Positions 1-9,573 of a stretch of 64,000 bases of DNA are shown here, one piece after another. The first letter of the stretch is position 1. Each line of letters opens with the position of its first letter. The position numbers and the translations under genes are program-made. The stretch is from the NCBI GenBank assembly GCA_964498585.1, contig CAZCHH010000001.1:1-64000 (forward strand), read 5' to 3'. The notes below the pieces were generated by a model, which made no database searches, was not told the origin of the DNA, and saw only the letters and a program-made list of their open reading frames with translations. Source of the stretch: JAAYJM01 sp964498585. GTDB lineage: Bacteria; Bacteroidota; Ignavibacteria; Kapaibacteriales; UBA2268.

Positions 1-127
1 ACTATACAAAATTGTAGAAAAACACTTTTAGGGTGTCCCAATGCTGAAAACAGGAAAAAAGCAAATTTTAAGTAGAGTTTGAAATTATTATTATTTGATT
101 TTTATTATTGATATGGGGTAAAAAAAA

Positions 128-166
128 CTGGTAGGAATTAGAATAGCATTATTCTCTTCCTACCAG
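128..166. terminator. Bidirectional intrinsic terminator
   Basis: A 10-bp arm at 128-137 pairs perfectly with 157-166, and an inner 6-bp pair (140-145 with 150-155) extends the stem to a 4-nt loop. A-run on the left and T-run on the right give a U-tract on either strand. It lies 35 bp past the stop codon of the minus-strand beta-helix gene, so it most likely ends that transcript and perhaps a converging gene left of the window. Confidence 0.85.
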
Positions 167-200
167 ATTTTTTTAACTTGAAACGAACTATTACAAATAG

Positions 201-3200
201 CTATTTTTGAATAAGCATCTTTGTAGTTGCCGTTTCTAATCCGCATCTTAGCATTACATTATAGAATCCATTAGGTAAATTACCTGAATAAAAATCAACT
301 CTATGAATACCAGCACTAAAGTAATCAGAAGCAATTTTAGAAATAAGTTCTCCATTCATCGAATAAATGCAAATTTCAGCATTTCCTTCGGAAATTAAAT
401 TAAATTCAAAAACAGTTGCCGAGCTAACTGGATTTGGTAAATTTACTATATTCAATGAATTCATTTTTTCATTGCTTAAAACAGCTTTTGCATTATAAAT
501 TGCATTTGATTTGTAATGCAAATTCCGATAATTTTCTCCACCAGTAATTTCGTTAATATTTATTAATGAAATTTCTTGATATTTATCAGAAATAGTATTA
601 TAAAGTTTTAAAGTCAAATACTCATCTTGCAAAGCACCATCAATGTTTTCAGTGATTTCATTATCTCCCCAAATAGTAATGGCAGCAATACCATTATTTA
701 CAGTCCCCGAACCGATTAAATTATTGTTCATATTATAAACTCCAATTTCATTACCATCTTGAAATTCCTCGCAATTAAGAATAAGAGATGCATCATTGCC
801 AGTATTCTTTACTGATGGGATAAGATAACGTGAAAGAGGAGTGATTTTATCATTGAAATTCACTTTTTGAGATGAATTTGCAGGATATGTTAGGACTGCA
901 TTTGAATTAAGATAGAAGAAATAACCTTTACCAGATTGCATATTACCAATAGTGTTTATACCAAAAATTGGGCTATAAATACCACCGGAACCATCTTTGA
1001 CTAAGATAAGAGAGCTGGTTATACTGTTAAGAGCAGTTACCGGACTCATTGGATTGTTTCTTAAGTAAGAAGTAAGATTCCAGCCATTGTTCATATTGAT
1101 TTGATGAAATTCCGGCTGAATAGGTACTCCGGTAATAGGAAGTTGTGTTGGAGCATACACATTAATCTGATACCCATGATTAACGTTCCAATTACCAATG
1201 GAATTGAGTCCCCACTCAGGCACATACATTTGTCCAAAATTATTCTTTACTATTCTGACAGAAGTTAAAATTGATGAAAATACATTAGGCATTGAAGGAT
1301 TTTGTGGTGTAATATAGCTTGAAATAGTATTCCATCCATTATTTAAATTTATGTTTTGTGTTTGATTTAAATCAGTTGTTAAGCTTTCAAGCATAGAGAA
1401 TCCGCTCATTTCGTAACTTGTAGGACCTAATGAAAAAGTAGCAACTGCCGGATACTCTACTTCTTCTACCCCATCCCAAATTCTGAAAGTAAAAGGTTCT
1501 CCAATAGCAAAGCCATCTTTAATAGTAGTATTTGGATTATCGCCCCAAACAATGATTCCAAGAGATTCATTATTCCAAAGACCATATCCACCGCAAGCCC
1601 AAACACCGGGGATTACTTGATAGAACAAACCAATTGCATCGTTAATGGATATTTCTCTGCCTTCTATTGATATGTCACAGTTTAGAGGAACAAAAATGGT
1701 TGAACTGTTGCCCGTTTCCGTTACTACTACCCAAGGAACAGCAGGAGCATTAATTGTAATAAACGACCAAACTTCAGACCACTGGCTAAAGTTTCCTTCT
1801 AAATTAAATGCTTTTACTCGCCAGTAATAAGTCGTTTCATATTCCAATTCGATGGAGCTTAAAAACGATGTTTGAGATGTTGTAATAGAATATACAATAT
1901 TATTGAAATCTGCATCTAAAGATAATTCTAATGAATAAGAATCTGCAAAATCAACAGCAGTCCAACTAAATGAAGGAATTATAAGATTACCGGTAGATTC
2001 GTTTAATGGACTGAGAAGTTGAGGTGAATCAAGTGGAGCAATAGTAGTGAAGCTCCAAGCTTCTGACCAGGTAGATAACTTACCGTCTGCAACGCATTGC
2101 ACTCTCCAGTAGTATAAAGTCGAATGTGTTAATGGATAGTAATTACTCCAGTTTGTTTCATATATATAATTATCATCAAAAATAACGTTGCTAAAATCTA
2201 TATCAGTTGCGATTTGAATACGATAATATTCAGCATCTAAATTTTCTTCCCAGGTAAAATCATTTATGATTGTAATCTCAATAGCATTATTTTCCGGTGA
2301 AACTAACATCGGAGGAGCAAGAATAATATTATCATAATACTCATAAGCCCCAATTGAAGGAATAGTTAATCGACTATTGCCAAGAAAATCATCAGTATAA
2401 CTATCAAGATATATTCCTTCGCCAATTACAGGAGAAATAATATCAATGTATAATGGATAGTCTTCTTCATACATCGGGTCAGAAGATAATGAATTGCCAT
2501 CTAAACCGGTTGCTGTCTGCCATTCTAATAAAGTATTAATATTGCTACCAAGAAAGCCCAATACTCCATAAGTCCCGCTTGCATAGTAATCATTATAATC
2601 AATTGAAGTGAAATTTACTGCTGGAACTTGTGAATAGATGGCATAAGAATTAGACCCGGTTAAACCTGTTAATGAATTAGCAAACACATTATTTCTGATA
2701 TCGAGTCCAGTTGGAGCTGGATTAGTATTATTAATCATCAATGCAGCTGATAAAGTGCCGGATGTCCCGGTAGGAATTTGCTCGCCAAAAAGATTAACAG
2801 AATTATAATAAATTTTATGGTCAATACCAGATTGAATTCTTATTCCAAATGGATTAGAAGTCAGATTAGTTTCAGAATAATTTGGTGTTTTTAAATCGTA
2901 TATTATATTATTTACTATGTTAACATTACTAGTATTAGTACCGTTTGAAATTAGTATTCCATTAACACCATAATTATTTAGTTCATATAGAGAATTAATT
3001 TTATTTTTTGAAATAACAGCATCATAGCATCCGGTGCCAATTTCAATACCAGCTATATATGAATATGTTGATGCATTGAAATTATGGATATGATTTTCAG
3101 TAATTAAAGCACCGGGGCAGTTTTCTATATTTATTCCACGAAGATTAATTCTTTGGGACGGAACAGTAGAACCGATAGTATTGCTTTTTATAATCAAATT

Positions 3201-6200
3201 TTGATTATAACCTGTTGTTTGAACTCCTTTAGCAACTATTCCCCAATAAGCACTAACAAAATTATTTTCAATTATTGAAATATTATTGTTAGAAGCTCCA
3301 TTCGAGGCAAGATATGAAGTACCTCCAATAGTCAAAGCATAAGAAGAAGAATAATCTGCTGAACCGCCAGAAATAATACAATTTCTTATTAATATATCAT
3401 CGCAGCCCATATCCTCACCTAAACTGACTATTCTAATTGCTGAAGATATTGAAGTACTATTATTATTTTTTATCATCAGATTATTGCCTAATTCATTTAT
3501 TCGTCCATCAATAGTAACTCTATCAACACCATTCAAAACCAGAACTCCATTGTTGGACAAATTGCCTTCAATCGTTTGAAAAGATTGGTCTGGTTTTATT
3601 GTAAGATTGTAATTTCCAGCTCCAATCTCAGTCCACTGGTTTAAAACAGCTGGATAAGGTTCAACTACGTTACTAACAACAAGTAAGGTAGTATTGCCAC
3701 TTAAACCAAGAAATTCAATATCATTGAATGCCTGATAAAATGAAGAATATAATCCACCTTCTCCAACAGTATAAGTTCCGCTAAAATAAGTGCGGAGTTG
3801 TCTTCTACCTTCAGGAGCTGTAATTGTTGGAACATAAATTACTTCATTAATCTCAAATCCGGTGCATTCAGCATCAGCAAAATCCATATTTATTGCATCG
3901 GGAGAAGAACTATATGTTAGCCAAAAATAATTTGCTCCGGGCAATAGTTCAAGATTGCCTGTTACTGTAAAATCATCTGTCGGGCTTAATGTTTGTCCAT
4001 ATTGGGTCTCAGTTGAAAAATAATGAGCAGCACCGGTATAAAATACTTTTATTTCACTTATATCATTCTGCGGATTAGTTGTTCCATTCATATTGAAAGA
4101 AATACTATTTAATTCTAATGGATTATCAGTTCCTCTCGTTACAATTTTTACTAAAATTATTTCCTGATTTGAATTACCAATCATAATTGGGTTAAAATTA
4201 TATTGTTCAGTATTACTTAGGAGATAGCTCATATTTCCATCAGATACATATTCATAAGCACCTATTGTAGGTTTAACGTATCTTTCAGTACCAAGTATAT
4301 CATTAGGGAATTCATCTAATTGATTCCCTGCAAAAATCAAAGGAGAGCTATATAGTGGGAATAAATTATCATCGGCAGTATAAAGTGGTGGATAGGAACT
4401 TGAATTTTGGTCCATTCCTGTTGCTTCCTGCCATTCCTGTAAATTTAATTTCATTATACCTAAATATCCAAATATTGCGTAAGGACCTGAAGAATAATAA
4501 TTATTATTATTAATATTATAAAAACTGCTTGATGCGTTTTCCGTATAAATGCTATAAGATTCAGAGCCAATAATTCCCTCGAAAGAATTAGAAAATGAGT
4601 TGTTCCTTATATCCATATTAGTATTTGAATTTCCCATAATAGCAAGAGCAGCTGAACGGGTTCCGCCATTACAAGGGAATGGTGGTTCGCCATATATATT
4701 TACACTATTAAAATATATTTTAGCACTGTCGCCACCTCGGATACAGATTCCAAACGGTGTAAAAGTACCTGCTGTTGTCTTATTGTTATCACTACTGATA
4801 TCATATATAACATTATTAACTATTGTATATTTTGTTCCGTTTGATTGCACATCAATTCCGTTAGGTCCTGTTATTGACGGCATAAATATACTACTTGCTC
4901 CTTTTAGCTTAATATCGTGTATTATATTATTAGATATAACTGAGTTTGCAAAATTTCCTCTTACCAGAATACCGTTAATAACGAATGAATTCGGATTATA
5001 TAAGCTATGAATATGATTTTTATTAATAGTTGAATTAATTATATTTTGAATATCAATTCCACATAAACCAATACGTAAATCTGTATCGGTAGAGCCAATT
5101 TCATTTCCTTCTATCAAAATATTTTCACTTAAACCAGTAGTTGCAACCCCTCTTACAAAAATGCCGTAGTAAGCTCTTGTAATGACATTATCCATTATAG
5201 ATAAATTATGGTTATGAGCGCCACTTGAAGAAGCGGAGAAAGTAGTTCCACCCACCAAAATAGCAAAACTGGTTGTAAATATCGGGCTAGCTCCGTTTAT
5301 ATTACAATTTTTTATTTTTACGTTTTCACAACCTTGTTCATTCCCTAAGCTGATTAGACGAATTGCAGCAGAAGTTGAGCCGGTATTATTATTTTGAATT
5401 GTAAGGAAATTACCTTCTCCGTCAATTCTTCCATCAATACTTACTCTATCAGCACCATTAAGAACAATTACACCATTGTTTAAATTTCCTTCAATAGTCC
5501 TCATTACGTTTGATGGTTTAATTGTTAAATAATAACCGCCCAAGCCGATTTCATACCATTCATTAAGGATTGCAGGTGAAGTTTCAACAATATCGCTAAT
5601 TATTTCAAAAGTAGTATTTCCACCCAATCCTAAACTATTTACATCGTTAAAAGCAGAATATAAATCAGGATAAGTTCCTCCTTCACCGATAGTATAAGTT
5701 CCATTAAAAGGTATTCTTATAATTCGAGAACCAGTTGGGGCAGTTATTGTGGGCGTATAATTAAATCCATCAACGGTTATCTCTGTACATTCAGCATCAA
5801 CTTCGTTTAGTGATGTTGCATCTTCAGAAATTGAATAAGTTAGCCAAAAATTATTAGTTTGAGGTAATAATTCTTGATTCCCACTTATTTCAAATGAGCC
5901 ATTCGGATTTTCAACAACTTCCCCAAATTGAACTTCAGTTGAAAAAACATTTGAATTTCCAGTATAATATACCCTTGCATCTGTTAAATCCACCAATGGA
6001 TTTGTCGACCCATTTGTGTTAAAAGTCAAACTGGTTAAATTTAGTGGGACTAAAGCACCTTCCATTACTACTTTTATATTTATAATTGCCTGGTCTGTAC
6101 TTCCTTGAAGCACATATCCAGTTACCTGCTCAACTGTACTTGATTGGTAAGTTTGCTCAACAATAGCCCAGGTATAAACAAGGCCATCTGTTGGTAAATT

Positions 6201-6869
6201 TGTTGTAGCTAAAGCACAGGAAGCAGTATTAATAGTGCCAGGAACGGAAGTTTCCCAAGTATTTGTCCCAGTAATTACGCTACGATTAATTACATCAGCA
6301 TTACTAGCTCCTCTTAAACCAACTTGAGCAGTTCTGTTAGTTGCATTTTTTAAGAAATTTCCATAATGAAATTCTATTTTATTTCCATTTTCGTAAAGCT
6401 TTATTTGGAAATTAAAATTATCTCCGTTTCCAGTTGCACCAGAGTACTGAAAATTTAACCATTGCATCGTAAAAGTCCTGTTGGGTAACTCTCCTTCTGT
6501 TAAATACATCATTTCTCCTGAACCTGAAATACCTACTATGTTTAAATTTAAAGCAGATACTACATTATTTGATGGTCCCGTACTTAAGCAAGTAAAAGAA
6601 GTAGATACAGTTCCTCCAAAAGCCAGAAATCCATCAGTATTAACACTGACTTCAGTAAAGTCTTCTCCTAAATAATTGAAGAAAAAACCGATTGGTAGAG
6701 AATTGAAACTCTCATTATTATTTGTACTTGTTCCGAGAATTGTTCCGCCTGTAATTGGGGTAAAAGTTTCTACAGAACTCGAAAAAGTATAAATGTTAAC
6801 TTGCGCATCTGCAAACTGCATGCATAACATCAAAAGTATTAATGATGTTAAAAATTTAAATCTTTTCAT
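201..6869 (-). CDS. Giant secreted beta-helix protein with T9SS sorting domain
   Basis: Predicted 2222-aa exported protein. A signal peptide covers about residues 1-22 (ending ADAQ). Two long tandem units follow with a period of about 640 residues. Each has a Ig-like stretch ending in TITAP, a GTYT(I/V)GEGG(T/L)Y segment (near residues 390 and 1030), and a run of N/G/I-rich short repeats typical of right-handed parallel beta-helices. Two fibronectin-III-like domains follow (about 1513-1616 and 1620-1703, both ending in W-S-F-T/I-T). A tail module with two NGWN repeats (about 1843 and 1930) is shared with the gingipain-like protein at 18234-22673. The last ~80 residues (from NLPNPVSS) form a type A T9SS sorting domain, which implies transport by the Por system and surface attachment. 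The ligand or substrate is unknown. The start is supported by an AGAGG-like sequence upstream. A terminator lies just downstream. Confidence 0.85.
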   Translation of the reverse strand: MKRFKFLTSLILLMLCMQFADAQVNIYTFSSSVETFTPITGGTILGTSTNNNESFNSLPIGFFFNYLGEDFTEVSVNTDGFLAFGGTVSTSFTCLSTGPSNNVVSALNLNIVGISGSGEMMYLTEGELPNRTFTMQWLNFQYSGATGNGDNFNFQIKLYENGNKIEFHYGNFLKNATNRTAQVGLRGASNADVINRSVITGTNTWETSVPGTINTASCALATTNLPTDGLVYTWAIVEQTYQSSTVEQVTGYVLQGSTDQAIINIKVVMEGALVPLNLTSLTFNTNGSTNPLVDLTDARVYYTGNSNVFSTEVQFGEVVENPNGSFEISGNQELLPQTNNFWLTYSISEDATSLNEVDAECTEITVDGFNYTPTITAPTGSRIIRIPFNGTYTIGEGGTYPDLYSAFNDVNSLGLGGNTTFEIISDIVETSPAILNEWYEIGLGGYYLTIKPSNVMRTIEGNLNNGVIVLNGADRVSIDGRIDGEGNFLTIQNNNTGSTSAAIRLISLGNEQGCENVKIKNCNINGASPIFTTSFAILVGGTTFSASSSGAHNHNLSIMDNVITRAYYGIFVRGVATTGLSENILIEGNEIGSTDTDLRIGLCGIDIQNIINSTINKNHIHSLYNPNSFVINGILVRGNFANSVISNNIIHDIKLKGASSIFMPSITGPNGIDVQSNGTKYTIVNNVIYDISSDNNKTTAGTFTPFGICIRGGDSAKIYFNSVNIYGEPPFPCNGGTRSAALAIMGNSNTNMDIRNNSFSNSFEGIIGSESYSIYTENASSSFYNINNNNYYSSGPYAIFGYLGIMKLNLQEWQEATGMDQNSSSYPPLYTADDNLFPLYSSPLIFAGNQLDEFPNDILGTERYVKPTIGAYEYVSDGNMSYLLSNTEQYNFNPIMIGNSNQEIILVKIVTRGTDNPLELNSISFNMNGTTNPQNDISEIKVFYTGAAHYFSTETQYGQTLSPTDDFTVTGNLELLPGANYFWLTYSSSPDAINMDFADAECTGFEINEVIYVPTITAPEGRRQLRTYFSGTYTVGEGGLYSSFYQAFNDIEFLGLSGNTTLLVVSNVVEPYPAVLNQWTEIGAGNYNLTIKPDQSFQTIEGNLSNNGVLVLNGVDRVTIDGRINELGNNLMIKNNNSTSISSAIRIVSLGEDMGCDDILIRNCIISGGSADYSSSYALTIGGTSYLASNGASNNNISIIENNFVSAYWGIVAKGVQTTGYNQNLIIKSNTIGSTVPSQRINLRGINIENCPGALITENHIHNFNASTYSYIAGIEIGTGCYDAVISKNKINSLYELNNYGVNGILISNGTNTSNVNIVNNIIYDLKTPNYSETNLTSNPFGIRIQSGIDHKIYYNSVNLFGEQIPTGTSGTLSAALMINNTNPAPTGLDIRNNVFANSLTGLTGSNSYAIYSQVPAVNFTSIDYNDYYASGTYGVLGFLGSNINTLLEWQTATGLDGNSLSSDPMYEEDYPLYIDIISPVIGEGIYLDSYTDDFLGNSRLTIPSIGAYEYYDNIILAPPMLVSPENNAIEITIINDFTWEENLDAEYYRIQIATDIDFSNVIFDDNYIYETNWSNYYPLTHSTLYYWRVQCVADGKLSTWSEAWSFTTIAPLDSPQLLSPLNESTGNLIIPSFSWTAVDFADSYSLELSLDADFNNIVYSITTSQTSFLSSIELEYETTYYWRVKAFNLEGNFSQWSEVWSFITINAPAVPWVVVTETGNSSTIFVPLNCDISIEGREISINDAIGLFYQVIPGVWACGGYGLWNNESLGIIVWGDNPNTTIKDGFAIGEPFTFRIWDGVEEVEYPAVATFSLGPTSYEMSGFSMLESLTTDLNQTQNINLNNGWNTISSYITPQNPSMPNVFSSILTSVRIVKNNFGQMYVPEWGLNSIGNWNVNHGYQINVYAPTQLPITGVPIQPEFHQINMNNGWNLTSYLRNNPMSPVTALNSITSSLILVKDGSGGIYSPIFGINTIGNMQSGKGYFFYLNSNAVLTYPANSSQKVNFNDKITPLSRYLIPSVKNTGNDASLILNCEEFQDGNEIGVYNMNNNLIGSGTVNNGIAAITIWGDNEITENIDGALQDEYLTLKLYNTISDKYQEISLININEITGGENYRNLHYKSNAIYNAKAVLSNEKMNSLNIVNLPNPVSSATVFEFNLISEGNAEICIYSMNGELISKIASDYFSAGIHRVDFYSGNLPNGFYNVMLRCGLETATTKMLIQK

Positions 6870-7269
6870 TGTTGAACCTCTATGATTGTGAATAAAAAAA
6901 ACTGAAAGAATACTAGTAATCTATATAATAATCTTAAGATAGAATTATAAAATATTTCAAAAAGACTGAAGTTATTTTTTCATTTAAATCTCAATTTGGT
7001 TTTTTAAGAAGTAGTCCTTTATTCATTATTTTAGTCTATTCAGATTCATTTCATAAATATTGTTTGAAAAAATATTCTTATTTAATAATTTTTCTTATAT
7101 TTATTTATATTAGAATTTAATAAATTATTCTATAAAATTCAAATAAATTTGCAAAAATTTTATATCAACTATGAAGGTAATATTAATGAGGAGTTATACT
7201 AACTCACCTTAAGCAATTCCAACTTAAGATTTAAACAAGTTAAGTTGATACACTATTTTTCTTTTTAAC
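6870..7269. other. Intergenic, AT-rich, leader of the beta-helix gene
   Basis: First part of an 894-bp gap between two minus-strand cargo genes. It contains only very AT-rich sequence plus a few short direct and inverted words. I see no conserved reading frame, RNA gene or clear TAnnTTTG promoter. The rest of the gap is occupied by the repeat elements and the terminator listed separately. Confidence 0.5.
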
Positions 7270-7584
7270 ACAAGAACCATTCCCCTCTCAAGCTATTCAT
7301 AGACACATCTTTAAAACGTGTTGCTATTCTACTTATCCCGTTAGGGATTTGATATTTGTAACAATGCTTCTTTAATGTCTTTTTATTCAGTAGGAATTAA
7401 ACATTTAAATGCTTTTTTTATATATATAATCCCTACGGGATAAGCACAGTCAAGAGTTATTTTTGTTACAAATATATAATTCCTACGGAATAAATTTCAA
7501 AGACACTATCCCTTTTTTACTTACTTTAAACAAGAACTAATATTTTGTATAATCGTTAGCTTGAGAGCAGGGGTGTGTTCTTGT
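7270..7584. repeat. 315-bp element with nested inverted repeats
   Basis: The outer arms at 7270-7296 and 7556-7584 are imperfect inverted copies of a word reading ACAAGAAC...CTCAAGCTA. Inside them, 7332-7363 is an inverted copy of 7463-7493 (TTGTTACAAATAT...TACGGAATAA type), and a further partial copy (AATCCCTACGGGATAA) sits at 7428-7443. No open reading frame is present, so this looks like a non-autonomous (MITE-like) element or several nested ones. Confidence 0.55.
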
Positions 7585-7674
7585 TTGAACTATGATTTAT
7601 CTGATTCTTTTGATTAATATGATTTCTTTTCTTAATCATCTTCATCAAATAAATCACAAAAATCACAGTTCAAA
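7585..7674. repeat. ~90-bp inverted repeat (TGAACTATGATT family, copy 1)
   Basis: It begins TTGAACTATGATTTAT and ends ATCACAGTTCAA, which is the imperfect reverse complement, with a T/A-rich middle built of TGATT words. Two related copies lie at 53196-53287 and 53968-54055. It abuts the nested element on its left. Confidence 0.6.
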
Positions 7675-7700
7675 GACAAACACATAATATAAAAGAAAAA

Positions 7701-7734
7701 AGATGGACTTCACCTCGGTGCGTGAAGTCCATCT
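7701..7734 (-). terminator. Intrinsic terminator of the metalloprotease gene
   Basis: A perfect 13-bp stem (7701-7713 with 7722-7734) has an 8-nt loop. On the minus strand it is followed by a T-rich run (complement of 7692-7700). It lies 30 bp past the stop codon of the gene ending at 7764. Confidence 0.9.
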
Positions 7735-7763
7735 CTGTGAATAATATTTTACCTAAATGATAA

Positions 7764-9443
7764 TTATTTATTGATAATTACAAATTTTCCTATTGATTCA
7801 TTATCTTTAAAAATAATCCTGTAAATATAAATACCGCTGCTTATATCAGAAGGTATGCTACTCCATTTCACAACTTTATTACCATTTGACTTGATTACGT
7901 CAACTTCAATATTTGACTTTTTTGAATATACTTCGGTCATTTCAGAATTATAGACAACTAAATCAACTACATCTTTAACATCAAGCTTTGCATTTTCGGG
8001 TGCAGAAAAGAAAATTTCATTTCCTTCAGAAAGAATAAGCGGATTAGGATAGCAATAGCTCAAAGTTTTAGTTGGAATTCCATTACTAAAATAGACAGAA
8101 TCGAAAACGTAGTTATTATCAGTAAATTTATAATAATAATTCGTATTGCCAAGCTGTTTTGCATCCTGTTGATTTAGATTAACAATATAAAAATTGAAAG
8201 AGTGTTTTGTATCGCCTAATCTACCGGCAGATTTTAAATCAATATTGGAGATAATCACATCTACAGTATCGTCAGTTGATGCTAAATCACTTGGTAGATG
8301 GCACCTGTAGCAACAAATTTCAAAAGGTCGAAGTTCGTTTGTTTCTAAAAAAGAAGGGATTTTGAACTTTTCATCTCTATAAAAAGTTAATTCAGGAAAT
8401 TCTGTTGCTTTGTCAAAATATTCATTTTCAATAGCTCTTCTTCCGGTATAGTAAATCCAGGGAATAAAACCGCGCCATTCATTAGTTAAATCACTTCCCT
8501 GCTCACGAAAAGCGCTGTCAAGAGCAGTGTATCCTGGAATATTATCGCCAATCATCTCCCACATTCTTTTAAGAATTATATCACCGTATTTTTTGTAAAT
8601 ATATTGGCCGAAAATAGCATAACGATAGCCAACATCAGCTGAATTAACTCCAAATGGGTAAAGGTTAATTTGTTTGTATAAATTTCGAACAAATTGCATA
8701 TAATCGTAAGTGTCCGGACAAACGCGCCATTCCATAAAAGTACTTGTTATTTCCATCAGTGTTTGAGCAAGCGGGTCTAATCCATAGAAAAACTGAATAG
8801 AATGATGAAACTCATGAGCAATAGTGATTTTTAATGCACTTATTCCAGTCTCATAATATGTTTTTTTCTTTGTTTTATCGACATTTATTGTTGAATCATT
8901 TGGGCTGTAATTATTATCAATAGTAATATAGGAATAATACCTAATAAATTTTTTCCGTGGATAGACTTCTTCTTTATTAAAAGTAACACCATAGTAAGTT
9001 ACTTCACCATTTCCTAAGTCCATAATATAAACCTGATATCGGTCTTCGTCCTTTGTTATTTTTTCTCTAATTGGAGAAATATAACCGATTGTATCTACAT
9101 AGAGTTTATAGACCATATCAAAAAAATAGCTTGCTGAATCTATATAATCGGGAATACCATTTTTATTTAAATCTTTGAGAGAAACAGCATCATTGCCTAT
9201 AGTATCATAATGAATAAGAAATTTCCCGCTTTCACTTATGTGCTTTGCCTGAAAAACAAGTGAATCTTTGAACTGTATCCTGTCATATTGTTTTTTTATC
9301 TTTTCTTGTGGTAATAATGTTCCGCATTTTATTCCACCAGCTTCTAAAATATCATCAGCAACGATACTAATTTGCGGAATGATAAATAGTAAGTCAATTA
9401 TTACTATTAGTGCTAAAAAATTAATTTTTTTCATATTTTTCAA
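7764..9443 (-). CDS. Secreted HExxH metalloprotease, T9SS cargo (MXAN_6640-like)
   Basis: Predicted 559-aa exported protein with a hydrophobic signal segment at about residues 6-28. A zinc-metalloprotease motif HEFHH (HExxH) lies near residue 210, followed by a conserved region with glutamates (LMEITSTFMEW) that could supply the third ligand. The fold resembles proteins annotated as MXAN_6640-family putative metalloproteases. An aspartate/asparagine-rich stretch near the N-terminus (DLNKNGIPDYID) resembles a calcium-binding thrombospondin-3/dockerin-like loop. The C-terminus (about 460-559, CYPNPLILSEGNE to SIGKFVIINK) is a T9SS type A sorting domain, so the protein is probably secreted and surface-anchored. 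It is one of several T9SS-dependent hydrolases here, and a strong terminator follows it. Its substrate is unknown. Confidence 0.8.
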   Translation of the reverse strand: MKNMKKINFLALIVIIDLLFIIPQISIVADDILEAGGIKCGTLLPQEKIKKQYDRIQFKDSLVFQAKHISESGKFLIHYDTIGNDAVSLKDLNKNGIPDYIDSASYFFDMVYKLYVDTIGYISPIREKITKDEDRYQVYIMDLGNGEVTYYGVTFNKEEVYPRKKFIRYYSYITIDNNYSPNDSTINVDKTKKKTYYETGISALKITIAHEFHHSIQFFYGLDPLAQTLMEITSTFMEWRVCPDTYDYMQFVRNLYKQINLYPFGVNSADVGYRYAIFGQYIYKKYGDIILKRMWEMIGDNIPGYTALDSAFREQGSDLTNEWRGFIPWIYYTGRRAIENEYFDKATEFPELTFYRDEKFKIPSFLETNELRPFEICCYRCHLPSDLASTDDTVDVIISNIDLKSAGRLGDTKHSFNFYIVNLNQQDAKQLGNTNYYYKFTDNNYVFDSVYFSNGIPTKTLSYCYPNPLILSEGNEIFFSAPENAKLDVKDVVDLVVYNSEMTEVYSKKSNIEVDVIKSNGNKVVKWSSIPSDISSGIYIYRIIFKDNESIGKFVIINK

Positions 9444-9523
9444 TCAGATATAAAATAATATTTATAAACGAATAATTTTAAAGAATATTCTATTATTTGC
9501 AAATTTAAAGCATTATTTTAATA

Positions 9524-9556
9524 ATTCATCTGTTGGCTCGAAGTCATCAGATGAAT
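9524..9556. terminator. Hairpin after the subtilase gene, possible weak terminator
   Basis: A 9-bp perfect inverted repeat (9524-9532 with 9548-9556, ATTCATCTG/CAGATGAAT) lies 17 bp past the stop of the subtilase gene. No good U-tract follows on the minus strand, so termination there is uncertain. The loop contains GTCATC, related to the GTCATCTGATGAC word after glnA. Confidence 0.35.
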
Positions 9557-9573
9557 AAAAAGTTTAACAAACA

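Noticed and set aside
4600..5010. Plus-strand open frame of 136 codons, and similar ones at 17083-17406, 50775-51251 and 59610-59918
   Set aside because: They lie antisense to well-supported genes, have no homology that I recognise and show shadow-type composition.
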